Assembly (NCBI GenBank): GCA_010093515.1 | Contig: MU001670.1 | Span: forward strand, 2,015,354 to 2,079,353 | From: Lineolata rhizophorae | Taxonomy: Eukaryota; Ascomycota; Dothideomycetes; Lineolatales; Lineolataceae | Direction: 5' to 3' | DNA length: 64,000 bases | Part shown: in pieces, positions 23,824-33,691 of the stretch | Layout: each line of letters starts with the position of its first letter | Numbering within the stretch: the stretch's first letter is position 1 | Translations under genes and position numbers: made by a program | Notes under the pieces: generated by a model | What the model was told of the DNA's origin: nothing | Seen by the model: only the letters and a program-made list of their open reading frames with translations | Database searches by the model: none

Positions 23824-26800
23824 ATGGCGTCGCCGCAGAGCCCGCCCTCGCCCACGGCCTCCTTCTACGACATGAGCGACGACGAGGAGGGCGAGTACAA
23901 CACGATCCTGCACACGAGCAGCGGGTCGGGCGTCAAGCTGCTGTTCAGCAAGAGCAAGGTGCGAGCGCTTCCAAACGTCTTCCGGCGAGCCCTCTGGCAA
24001 GAGACGGGCACTAACAAGCAGACTGCTGCTGGGTCCGCTAGGTTTACGTCCACCCCACGCCCTCCGCCCGAGACAATATCCCTGGCTTCATCGCCCTCGT
24101 CGAGCAAAAGACGCCCTCGCCGCCCGCCGACGCCCCACGCCCCACCTCGTCCTCCTCAAACCGCTCCCACCGCATCCCGTCCTCCTCGCTTCTCCTCGCC
24201 TGGGTCCCCGAGTCCTCCCTCACCTCGGCCGCCTACGAAACCTACGTCAAAGTAGACCTCTCCGACTCGTCCTCGCCGCCGCGACAGTCCTACCTGGTGC
24301 CGGCGCTGCCCACGACGACGGCGCACGGCCCGCTGGCCTCGGCCGCCGGCGCCTACGCCTTCGCCGTGCCCGTGTCGGAGATCTTCTCGCTCCTGGTGCG
24401 CCCGCCCAGCATCGGCTGGTGGTTCGGCTCCGTCGTCATCAACACGCGCGCCGGCGACTCGTTCCCGGCCCTCTTCTTCCACGACTCGGAGTGCCGCAGC
24501 ACCATCCTGCAGCGCAAGCGGCTCGCCCGCGAGAGCTTCGACCCCTTCGGCGCCGGCGGCTCCATGTTCTGGGGCGGCGACGAGGTCCTGCGCTGGCTGA
24601 AGCGCTACGTCGACGTCGAGAGGAGCGCCGCCGAGCCCAACATCTACCTGGTCGAGCCGAGCGAGGCCGACCGCGCTAGCTTCGGCAAGAAGAGCCCCGT
24701 GGCAGCCGAGTCGGAGCGGGAGCGCGAGCGGGAGCACGAGCGCAGTGGCGGCCATGACGAGCACGCCGCAGGCGCGGGTGCTGCAGGGCCCTCGTCGTCG
24801 TCGCCGTCGTCGCCGTCGCATGAGCGCGGCGACAGCGGCCGGCACGACGCGGCCATGGACCCCGTTACCAAGGCGTTCAAGGAGGCGCGCTGGAGCTTGC
24901 TCGAGAAGCTGTCGCAGGTGACGACCTTCACGCGGCGGACGGCGCGCGCGGTGGCGGACAACCCGTCGCTGCCGCCCCAGGTGCGGCGCCTGCTGCACAA
25001 CCCCGAGGTGCAGACGCTGCAGGACGAGTTCGACAGCGCGCGGCTGTACCTGGCGCGCTGGGCGGCGGGCGTGGCGGAGCAGGCGGAGCGCGAGCGCGGC
25101 CGCCGCATCTGGACGGCGCGCGACGTGCTCGCCATGGAGGACAGCGCCGTGGGCGAGTTCGAGATCCTGGACGTCGAGGGGGGCGTGGGCGCCAAGGAAG
25201 GCGAGGCCAGGAGGAAGCCGGTCGGCCTGCCGGAGTGGAAGGGCTGGTTCCACGAACGCGAGGGCTACTTGCTGGTCACGCCGGACGAGGTCAAGGAGAG
25301 GATTTTCCACGGCGGCCTGGATCCGGACGACGGGGTGAGGAAGGAGGCGTGGATGTTTTTGCTGGGCGTGTTCGATTGGGATAGCTCGGCCGAGGAGAGG
25401 CAGGCGGTCATGAACAGCAGGCGGGACGAGTACATTCGGTTGAAGGGGCGGTGGTGGGAGAGCATGGTGGAGGTGGATGGGGATGGGGATGGGGAGGGGG
25501 GGAGGAGCGCCGAGGAGAAGGAGTGGTGGAAGGAGCAGAAGAATAGGATTGGTATGTCTCGTTGAACTTTTTCTTTTTCTGCTTTCCTTTTCGCACTCAC
25601 GCACAGCCTCACGCTTCAGTTTCATGAAATGGGGTAAAAAAAAAAAAAATTAGGATAACTAACTCATGGTCTCATCCCTCGGCGTTCGTCATGCAGAAAA
25701 GGACGTCCACCGCACCGACCGCCACATCCCTCTCTTCGCCGGCGAGGATACGCCCCATCCGGACCCGGACTCGCCTTTCGCCGATGCGGGCACGAACGTG
25801 CACCTGGAGCAGATGAAAGACATGCTGCTGACGTACAACGAGTACAACCGGGAGCTGGGCTACGTGCAGGGCATGTCGGACCTGCTGGCGCCCATCTACG
25901 CCGTGATGCAAGACGACGCCATGGCTTTCTGGGGTTTCGTCGGCTTCATGGAGCGCATGGAGCGCAACTTCTTGCGCGACCAGTCGGGCATGCGCCGCCA
26001 GCTGCTCACGCTCGACCACCTCGTCCAGCTGATGGATCCCAAGCTGTACCTCCACCTCCAGAAGGCGGACAGCACCAACTTCTTCTTCTTCTTCCGGATG
26101 CTGCTCGTGTGGTACAAGCGCGAGTTCGCGTGGGCCGACGTGCTGAGGCTGTGGGAGGCGCTGTGGACGGACTACCTGTCGGCCAACTTCCACATCTTCG
26201 TCGCGCTGGCCATCCTCGAGAGGCATCGCGACGTCATGATTGAGCATCTGCGCAGCTTCGACGAGGTGCTCAAGTACAGTACGTTGCGCCCCGCCTCCCA
26301 TCATTCTCTCCCTTCCTCCCTCCTTCCCACCCCACCATTCCTCCCACATTTCCCTTCCAAAAACTTCCTCACGCACTCACCAAAAATTCAACCCAGTCAA
26401 CGAGCTCTCGGGCACAATCGACCTCCCCTCCACCCTCCTCACCGCCGAGGCCCTCTTCCGCCGCTTCCAGCGCACCCTCGACGCCCTCGACCGCCGCGCC
26501 TCCTTCCCCCCGCCAAGGCGCGCCGAGCTCGAGCCGGCCCCGCCCGCACCCGCGCCCGCGCCCGCTCGGGGCCCCACGTTCCCCGGCGCCGCTTGGGTCG
26601 CCGGCGTGGTGCCCAGGTCGCCGCCGCCGGGCGTGCGGTCCGCGAGGCAGCAGGCGAGCTGGGAGGGGGCGAGGCGGGGGGCCGGGGGCGGCTCTGGGAG
26701 TGCGGGGTCGGGGACGGGGGCGAACGGGAAGGCGGCGGCGCCGCGGGGGGAGGGCGGGAGAGAGGGACCGGGGGGGAAGGAGGAGAAGGAGGTGAGCGCG

Positions 26801-26881
26801 GAGCTGAGGGCGTTGCTGAGTAGGAAGGTGGAGAGGATGGGGGGGGCTGAGGTGAGGGAGCATGGAGGGGGGAGTAAGTGA
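23824..26881 (+). CDS. Gyp7-like TBC-domain Rab GTPase-activating protein
   Basis: Stimulates GTP hydrolysis by Rab GTPases, in yeast chiefly Ypt7 at the vacuole. Four exons give 903 residues; introns are 23959-24041, 25552-25696 and 26279-26396. The N-terminal domain (SGVKLLFSKSK-VYVHPTPSARDNIPG) is the conserved non-TBC region of the Gyp7/TBC1D15 group. The TBC domain runs from about residue 480 to 780. Its arginine-finger motif IxxDxxR reads I548-D551-R554 and its glutamine finger YVQG has Q606, so catalysis should be intact. Intron 2 falls inside the arginine-finger motif and intron 3 after FDEVLKY. The C-terminal 130 residues are Pro/Gly/Arg-rich and poorly conserved. ATG 23824 is the first in frame. 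The 3' end is purine-rich. Confidence 0.92.
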
Positions 26882-29163
26882 GGGCCCTCTAGCGGGGGCG
26901 GGTTGAAGGGGGGGAGGAGGGGGGGCCGGGGCAGGGCAATGGCGTTTGGGTCGGGTTGTTGTTGGGTTGCTTTGCTTGCTTTGCTTGCTTGCTTGCTTCG
27001 TGGGCTGGGGGCTGGGGGCTGGGTGGGAGGGTGTTGGTGCGCTTTTACCCGGTTCTTAACTCTTTTGGCCTCGGTCTCCGTGATTGTTTTTTTTTTTTTT
27101 TGCCCCTACTGATAAAAAAAAATATGAGGGGCAAGGGAAATTAATTTATTTTAAAGTATTCTTTGGTGGCTTGTATGTCGTGTTGTGGGGTGGAGTGGGG
27201 AGTGTCGGTGCTGCTGGGAGAGGCGTCGGGCTTGGGGGTTGGGGTTCGCTTGGAATCCAGGCGGTTCGGTCGGTGTGGGAGGAGGGGGAAGGAGGCCGTG
27301 GAAAAGTACGTGTAGCAGCCATCGTGCGTGTTCCGTCACTCGTGGGTCGGTTACGCGGCTTCTTATCGGGGGGAAGTGGGAATTTTTGATATGAGCTAGG
27401 AGGGGTTTCTTCCAGGCATAAGTGCGTGATACGGGTTGTTCGCGGGGTGGTTTTGGCGGTGGGGGAGGCGTTTTGATGAGAGAGGGTTTCGTCAAGATCG
27501 GGCTTTCGGCTTTGGAGAGAAAGGTTGTTGGCCGAGTTGGTTTTGGATAGGTTGGGCTGTTGGTCCCTGGGCCTGGGGGTGCGTGGGAGGAAAGTGCTTC
27601 TTTTGTTTCGCCTTTAGGGTTGGAAGACGGGAGCTTTTGTTTTCGTTCCTTTCCTCCTTACCTAGCCCGGTGTTGGGACTTTGCTGAAAGGGGAAGAGTT
27701 TTATATGTACTCAGGGACTGTACTGTGGCCTACCTCATCATACGCTAGTCATATTCCGCGGGAGGCAAGCAAGAGAACCCGGGTGGAAAGTGCTTCAAGT
27801 CACGCGCTGTGTCAAACTGCGTGGTCGGGCCCCTTGTACGAGATGCGCTGTTGCATTTACACCTTAAGCGAAGTCAGACTTACCTTGGGGGGCGCATAGA
27901 CACTCGAAGCCCGCAGGAAATTTCACGAGAAGACGGTCACTATTCCACGCATGTCCGACGCAACGTAAGGCGTGCTGGGTTGGGACATACAGAGCATGTG
28001 CATGTTACCCGCTGAACTAACGCCACAAAAGCCTAGGCAGTTCTACAACGCATCGCAGCGTCCTCCCGACCAAGAAGTCCCAGTTCAGTCCCGCCCCCTC
28101 GACACACAGCCACAAAGGCCAAACGACCCACCGTCAAGCTATCCAAACATCCCGGGCCCGACGACCTCTCCCGTCCGCCCGCCACCCCTGCAATCACAAC
28201 ACAACATTCCCCCCCCTCCGCACACCCGCACCCGCCCGACCCGCCCCCGCAGACCAGTCCAGAAGGCGCCGCCCAATCTAGGCGGGAGCCCCGAACGGCT
28301 TGCGAGCGCGCTTCCCTCCACATCGCCTGGCGATCTCGAAGCGCGGAGCCACATACGCGACAAAGCCAGCCCGGGGGGAACCCCGCCGGGCGCGGCCAAG
28401 AGGGTCGCGAGCGAGACGCGCACGGGCTTCGCGCACGCCGGCCAGTCGCGACAAGCGCGCGCTTCACCCGCGCGCGTCTCCAAATGGTCTCGCACAATAT
28501 GTATATCTGTGAAATACCCAACTGTGCACCTAGGCGGCAGGGCTGAATCGCGGCCGTGGCTCCCGCGTCGCCGCTGCGCGCGCAACGAAGCAAGCTAGCT
28601 GCGTCGCCAGGGGGGGGCGTCGTCGGCCACTTGGATCCAATGTCCAAGTCCCGGACGCAGGCCATCAGAATCGAGAAACCCGGTTTCGCACAGCTTTAGC
28701 CCCACGGGCCATTGTCCATTCGAGAGCACGAGTTGAATAGCTACGTGGGGAACCAAGACAACAAGGAAAAACCAGCGCGTTCGTATCTCAGTCCCAGACC
28801 TCGGTCTGACCCGACCCATGAAATCCCGCTTAGAAAAAAAAAAAACAAAAAAACAAAAAGAGCCCACCCCAGAAAACAAACACAGAGCCTCGCAAATGGA
28901 ATCAGCTTAGCCCTCACCTCACCTCTCTCGAGGAAAAGAAACACGAGCATTCCGACGTGGTATATCTTCATCATCACCCTCACCACCTCAACCCTCCCCC
29001 AGCGTAGCTCCAATCCCGCGAGAACCAAACCGTCTAATCAACGCTCCTCCTTCCGCCTCCCCACCCATCCCCACCCAAGAAGCATCCGCAGAGCCCAAAC
29101 AAGCAAAAAACCAAACCCAAAAAAAATCCCAAAGGAAGAAAGTGTCCCACCCCCCACCCCCCA
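26882..29163. other. Convergent intergenic region (2.3 kb)
   Basis: This separates the 3' ends of the Gyp7-like gene (+) and the disordered-protein gene (-). It holds G-rich runs, GCTTGCTTGCTT-like and GGGGCTGG-like short tandem repeats (about 26970-27025), a T-run at 27087-27100 and A-runs near 27114 and 28831-28855. No gene, tRNA or transposon was recognised. Confidence 0.55.
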
Positions 29164-31938
29164 TTACCCCAACCCCCTCTCCGCCTCCCTCCCGATCCTC
29201 ACCTCGTACCCAAACCCCTCCTTATCGCACCACTCGCCCAGGAACACCACGCCCATCCTCACCACATCTACCGGCGTCATGGGCGCCCCCAGCGGCACCA
29301 CGAACCCGTCCCCGAGCCCCAGGTCGCCCGCCCTCTCCCCTTCGCCCTCCTTCTCCTTCTCCCTCTCCCTCTCCCTCTCCTTCTCGCGCTCCCCGCCCCC
29401 CCGGCCGCGCCGCCTCCTCGCCCACGTGCGCGGGAACTCCGCCGCCAGCACCTCGAGCGAGAGCGGCGCGTCCGGCGCGCGCAAGCAGCGCGCGCACTCG
29501 TCCAGCTGCGCCAGGAGCTCGAGGGTCCAGCGGGCGTCGTCCGGGGACGGCCCGGGGGCCCCACCGGCGGCTCCCCCTCCCCCTGCTCCTCCTGCTGCTG
29601 CACCCGCACCCGCACCCGCGCCGCCGCCCGCCCCGTTGACCCCGTTGGCCGCCTGCGCCGCGGCGCCGACGCCCGCCCTCCTCGCCAGCAGCGCCAGCAC
29701 GTGCGCGTACAGCGCGCACAGGAGGACGCGCCGGAAGCCCTCGAGGGGCGCGAAGCGCCTGGTGGCGTGGCGCCACTGGGCGCAGAGCGGGAAGAGGGTG
29801 CGCCAGCCGTCGCGCGGGTCGGGCGGGGCCCGGTGCAGCGCCTCGCCGGCCCGGTCGCGCGCCACGAAGTGCGCCACGAAGCAAAGGACCGCCTCGAGCG
29901 ACCGCACCGCCAGGTGCTTGCGCTCCGTCGCCGTGAGCGGCTGCGGCTGCGGTCGCTGCGACTGCTGCGCGGTCCCCGATGACGTCGGCGCTGGCGCCTG
30001 CGCGCGCTTCTCCAGCTCTGCGAGCGAGTGCTTGAGCTCGCGGCCGAGCTCGCGCATGCGGGCCTCCGTGCGTCGCCACGCGAGGCGCTGCTCGTGCGCG
30101 CGCGCGCTCGGCATCGAGGCTCCGGCACCGGCGGCGGAAGCCGAAGCGGAGGCGGAGGCGGAAGCGGCAGTGGAGGTGGCGGCGGCGCCGGAGGCGCCGG
30201 GCGTCGACGTTTGCGCCGATGTAGTAGGCGTGGCGGCGGCGGCGCCGTCGTTGACAGAATCCATGCTGGTCGAGCGCGCCATGGCGAGGGACTTGAGGTC
30301 TTTGCGAGGCGTGGTGAGGTGGTGTGCGGACGCAGGCGCCGGCGGTGGTTTCTGCGCGCTCGACTTCGCAGATGTGGGTGAGGTGAAGGGGGGCGGGTCC
30401 ACCGGGGTCGACGGTTTCTTCTGGACGTCGAGGTTCGAAGATGTGCGGGGGCGTTTCGAGGAAGTGAAGGTTGGGGAGTCTTCGAGTTCGGCGGGTCGAG
30501 GCCGTTTCTCCAAGGTCGGCTTTGGCTTCTCGTTCTTCTTTCCGGACGTTTCCTTCTCCTTCTGTTGTCGCGCCTTGGACGGCAGCTTCAGGATGCGCTG
30601 GACGCTCTGGCGCAGCGCCTTGCCGTATTTCAGGCGGACGATCAAACTAGAACCAAGATAAGCACTGTCCTTTTCGGTCGACCTGGGTATCGCTCTCGGT
30701 GCCTCCTCGCCGTCTCGAGCCTTGGAGCTCTTTTCTAGCTTACTATTCGGCTTCTCAACCCCCGCCTTTTTTGGCGCTACAACGGCCGGTTCTGCCGGCG
30801 ATGCCGCCCTCTTGGTGGCCGGTGGCCGCGACACGCTCTTCGACGGGGTCCTGGGCGACCTCGGCGCCGGCGGCGACCGCACCCGGCTCTTCTTCTTCTC
30901 GCCCGATGATGACGAGGCCGTCCCCGACGTCACCGCCGATCCGTCCGACGAGGTGCGTTTGTGGAGCTGGCGCTCCACCTCCTCCTCGATGACCGGCGGC
31001 AACGTCGGAGACAGGAGCGGCGGCAGGTCGTGCGGGAGGCTAATCATGGGCGGAAGGCCGTGGTTGGCCACCACCGGCGCCTTGGTCGCCGAGGATGGCG
31101 GCGGGGTGCGCGCCTTCTTCTCCGGGGGCGGAGATGTGGTTGGGGCCTCGTCCTCGGCCTTGCGCTTCTTCGCCATCGGCGACGGCTTCTTCTCGTTTTG
31201 GGCTTCGGTGCCCTTGGTCTGGTGCTGGCCGTCGCGAGTGGTCTCGCGACCGCCATGTTGTTTCTTCTGCTGTTGCTGTTCTTGTGGCTTCGATCCACGC
31301 TCGACCGCCGCTTCTCTCCCCTTCTTCTCCCTAAGCTCTTCAGAGGACATTAGCAACCCCGTCTCGGAAGGAGCTTGGAAATCCCCGTTGGTATGCTTGC
31401 TCTTATTGTAATCTTTCAGGGAGATCTTCTTCCCCGCGTTGGCGCCGCCGTTGGGCGTGCCCGCGTTGCTCTTCGTCTTGACCATGGCCGTCGGGGCGGT
31501 CGGGGTCGCCGGAGCTATAGCAGCAGCAGCACCACCGACGCCGACAGTCCCTGCACCAGCAGCAGCGGCAGCGGCGCCGACACCGACACCAGCAACACCC
31601 GGCTTGCGGCCCTCACGCTCGCGCCGCTCGCGCTCCTCGTCCACCTCAGACTTGAGCTCGAACACGGTCTCGCCCGGCGGACGGTAGAGGAACGACATGT
31701 ACTGGCGCTCCTCCTCGTCCGGGTCGAAGGCGGTGTGGCGGCGCCAAGCCTGGGCGTCGTGGTGGGAGTGGAACCGGAGCCGGTCGTGGCAGGGGATGCT
31801 CACGATGTAGGGCGCGGGCGGGATGTTGCGGTGGATGCGCTCGAAGATGCGGTCGAGCTCCTGGAGCTCGTGCTCGTCTTCTGGGGACAGAGGAGCCGGA
31901 GGATAGGGACTGCCAGGAGGTGGTGCGCGCGTCGACAT
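29164..31938 (-). CDS. Large basic, mostly disordered protein of unknown function
   Basis: A single exon of 924 residues; the first ATG in frame is 31938 (MSTRAPPPGSPYPPAPLSPE). I do not recognise a named domain. A folded N-terminal segment (about 15-95) is rich in aromatic and acidic residues (LQELDRIFERIHRNIPPAPY, HHDAQAWRRHTAFDPDEEER). A motif ISLKDYNKSK lies near 165, a Lys/Arg-rich nuclear-type signal (KKRKAEDEAP) follows, and SSLIVRLKYGKALRQSVQRI comes near 430. The C-terminal 300 residues look largely helical (EQRLAWRRTEARMRELGREL, then LEAVLCFVAHFVARDRAG) and may be a second folded domain, interrupted by an Ala/Gly-rich loop and an E/K/R-rich stretch. The basic composition and KKRK motif suggest a nuclear role, but that is inference. 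The opposite-strand open frame over the same DNA has no domain. Confidence 0.75.
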   Translation of the reverse strand: MSTRAPPPGSPYPPAPLSPEDEHELQELDRIFERIHRNIPPAPYIVSIPCHDRLRFHSHHDAQAWRRHTAFDPDEEERQYMSFLYRPPGETVFELKSEVDEERERREREGRKPGVAGVGVGAAAAAAGAGTVGVGGAAAAIAPATPTAPTAMVKTKSNAGTPNGGANAGKKISLKDYNKSKHTNGDFQAPSETGLLMSSEELREKKGREAAVERGSKPQEQQQQKKQHGGRETTRDGQHQTKGTEAQNEKKPSPMAKKRKAEDEAPTTSPPPEKKARTPPPSSATKAPVVANHGLPPMISLPHDLPPLLSPTLPPVIEEEVERQLHKRTSSDGSAVTSGTASSSSGEKKKSRVRSPPAPRSPRTPSKSVSRPPATKRAASPAEPAVVAPKKAGVEKPNSKLEKSSKARDGEEAPRAIPRSTEKDSAYLGSSLIVRLKYGKALRQSVQRILKLPSKARQQKEKETSGKKNEKPKPTLEKRPRPAELEDSPTFTSSKRPRTSSNLDVQKKPSTPVDPPPFTSPTSAKSSAQKPPPAPASAHHLTTPRKDLKSLAMARSTSMDSVNDGAAAATPTTSAQTSTPGASGAAATSTAASASASASASAAGAGASMPSARAHEQRLAWRRTEARMRELGRELKHSLAELEKRAQAPAPTSSGTAQQSQRPQPQPLTATERKHLAVRSLEAVLCFVAHFVARDRAGEALHRAPPDPRDGWRTLFPLCAQWRHATRRFAPLEGFRRVLLCALYAHVLALLARRAGVGAAAQAANGVNGAGGGAGAGAGAAAGGAGGGGAAGGAPGPSPDDARWTLELLAQLDECARCLRAPDAPLSLEVLAAEFPRTWARRRRGRGGGEREKEREREREKEKEGEGERAGDLGLGDGFVVPLGAPMTPVDVVRMGVVFLGEWCDKEGFGYEVRIGREAERGLG

Positions 31939-33691
31939 AGTCGTCCGGAGGTCGGATCCGGAAGGGTTGGAGGTTGGTGACGAGGGTCGGGAAGGAGGAA
32001 GGAGGAAGGAGGGAAAGTCGGGAAAGGGAGGAGGGGTTGCGATTGGAGGAAGGTGCGGTGGTGGTGGCGAAGCCCTGGTGAATCCAAGAGCATTCGCTGC
32101 GCAGGATGCGCAGAAAGAAGTCCGAGGTATGCGGTTGATCGAGATCGTACGCGGACAGAGGGAGCAAGGAGGCACGCGGACGAATTGACGCGGGAGCGAA
32201 CGATCGGGAGGAAGAAGAGGAGGAGGAGGAGGAAGAGGGGGAGGGAGAGGGCGAGCAGCGAGGGCAGAGCCGGCCGGGTGCCGATTCAGAAGCCGCAACT
32301 GACCCCGCTGGCGGGGGTCGAACTCGGTCGCTACCGGACGATCGTGAAGCGCCCGCCTATCCGGGCAGTCGCGACTGGGCAGCAGCCGGACAGGGCAACG
32401 ACGAGACGGGTGCGCTTGCCCGCGAGCAGACCCTGCAGCCGGCAGGAGCTACCCATCAGCCAGCCGGCCGGTTGCACGTCCTCGGCGGCGAAGCGCGCGC
32501 CGCCGCCGCTCCCCACACCCCTGGCGGTCCGTCCGCCTGCCCTTTGTCCTCTCGCCCCGGAAGCAATCCGCCCTGCCACCACCGCACACCCTCCGACGCT
32601 CCGCCCGCTCCTCGGAGTCGCGCTCGCGGGCCGCGTCGCGCTCGGCCCCGCGGCCGGGAACGGCGTCCGCGGCTCCGGCCTCAAAGCCGCGCGGGACGAG
32701 GGGATCGCGATCGCCGGCGGCGCGGGCAGGCCGAGGGGCTCCTTCGCATGGCACCCCCCCTCCTCGCGGCGAAGGGGATCGGGGCCCCGGACTGGGGGCG
32801 CGAGGGCGTGCGAGGCGAGCACGTTCGGGCCCACGCCCGAGTTTGTGCGTGCGTGCGTGCGCGTGCGCGCGCGCGGTTTGTTTCGCGTCCGGGGGCTGGC
32901 TGGCAGTCCGGGCGAAGAGCGGAAGCGCGGCCGGCGGGCTACATGTGCGGGGGCGAGGCTCGGCCGGGGGCGCTGCGACGGGGGGCGGTTTTCGGGGTGC
33001 GCGTGGGTTCGGGGGGCGTGAGGCAGAGGAGACGGAGGGCGTGCCCGGGCTGGCGCTGGGCGGGCGAGAGCGTCGGACGTTGGGATAAGGCGGCTGCGCT
33101 CGGGCTTGGGCTGTCCCTCGCCTCCCGCCCGCCCTCAATAAAGCCGGGGGGGGACGCCAAGTCGCTTACGGGCCGCTGCCATTGGCTGCGTCGCCTAGGT
33201 CAGCCCTACCCGCTTGCGCCGTGGTGATGTACAGATGTACATATTAGGGGCCCCTGCATGTACTCAACTCGATGCCTCGTCGGATTGTCTCACGGGTGTA
33301 TGCGCGGACTGAGAACGGTGCGCCTGTGACTGTTATGTTCCCAAGCGTTCTAGGCGCAAAGAAACTTTCAAAACTTCACTATCAAGGTGTGCGTACGCAG
33401 TGCTACGTACGTAAGTGAGCCACTCGATTCAACCCAAAGTCACTCGAATTCCACAGAAACCACTCCCCTTCAGATTTTTAAAAGGCTTTGATAAATACAA
33501 CAGTGCAGGCATAGTCCAACCTCTGATATGGAGTCCCAGAAAAACAAAACAAAACAAAACTGGCCTGTCTTTAGGCAACTAAATCCACCAAGAGCACATG
33601 CACCTATAAACCCACCCTTCTTCCAAACCCGTTTCCGTATTAGCGCTGACAACACGGCACATCCTGCCGACGCCAGCCCGGCCGCAAAAGT
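31939..33691. other. Promoter of the disordered-protein gene and 3' region of the second RBR gene
   Basis: The first part, upstream of 31938 on the minus strand, is strongly purine-rich on the + strand (GGAGG/GAAGAAG runs, about 31980-32260), so pyrimidine-rich for the transcript, as is usual for fungal leaders. The middle (32300-33130) is very GC-rich with open frames on both strands but no recognisable domain. The last 300 bases are AT-richer and contain ACAAA repeats near 33541-33560. No gene was called. Confidence 0.55.

Noticed and set aside
24156-25625. 489-codon minus-strand open frame
   Set aside because: It is antisense to the Gyp7-like gene and shows only Arg/Ala/Leu-rich shadow composition.
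27885-28035. Possible minus-strand tRNA (GTTCAGCGGGTAA A-box-like and TTCGAGT elsewhere)
   Set aside because: No acceptor or anticodon stem pairs, and the B-box-like part is too far away without a plausible intron.
28712-30661. 649-codon open frame on the plus strand
   Set aside because: It lies antisense to the 924-residue minus-strand gene, is low in complexity (Ser/Pro/Ala/Arg), has no domain and fits a GC-rich shadow frame.
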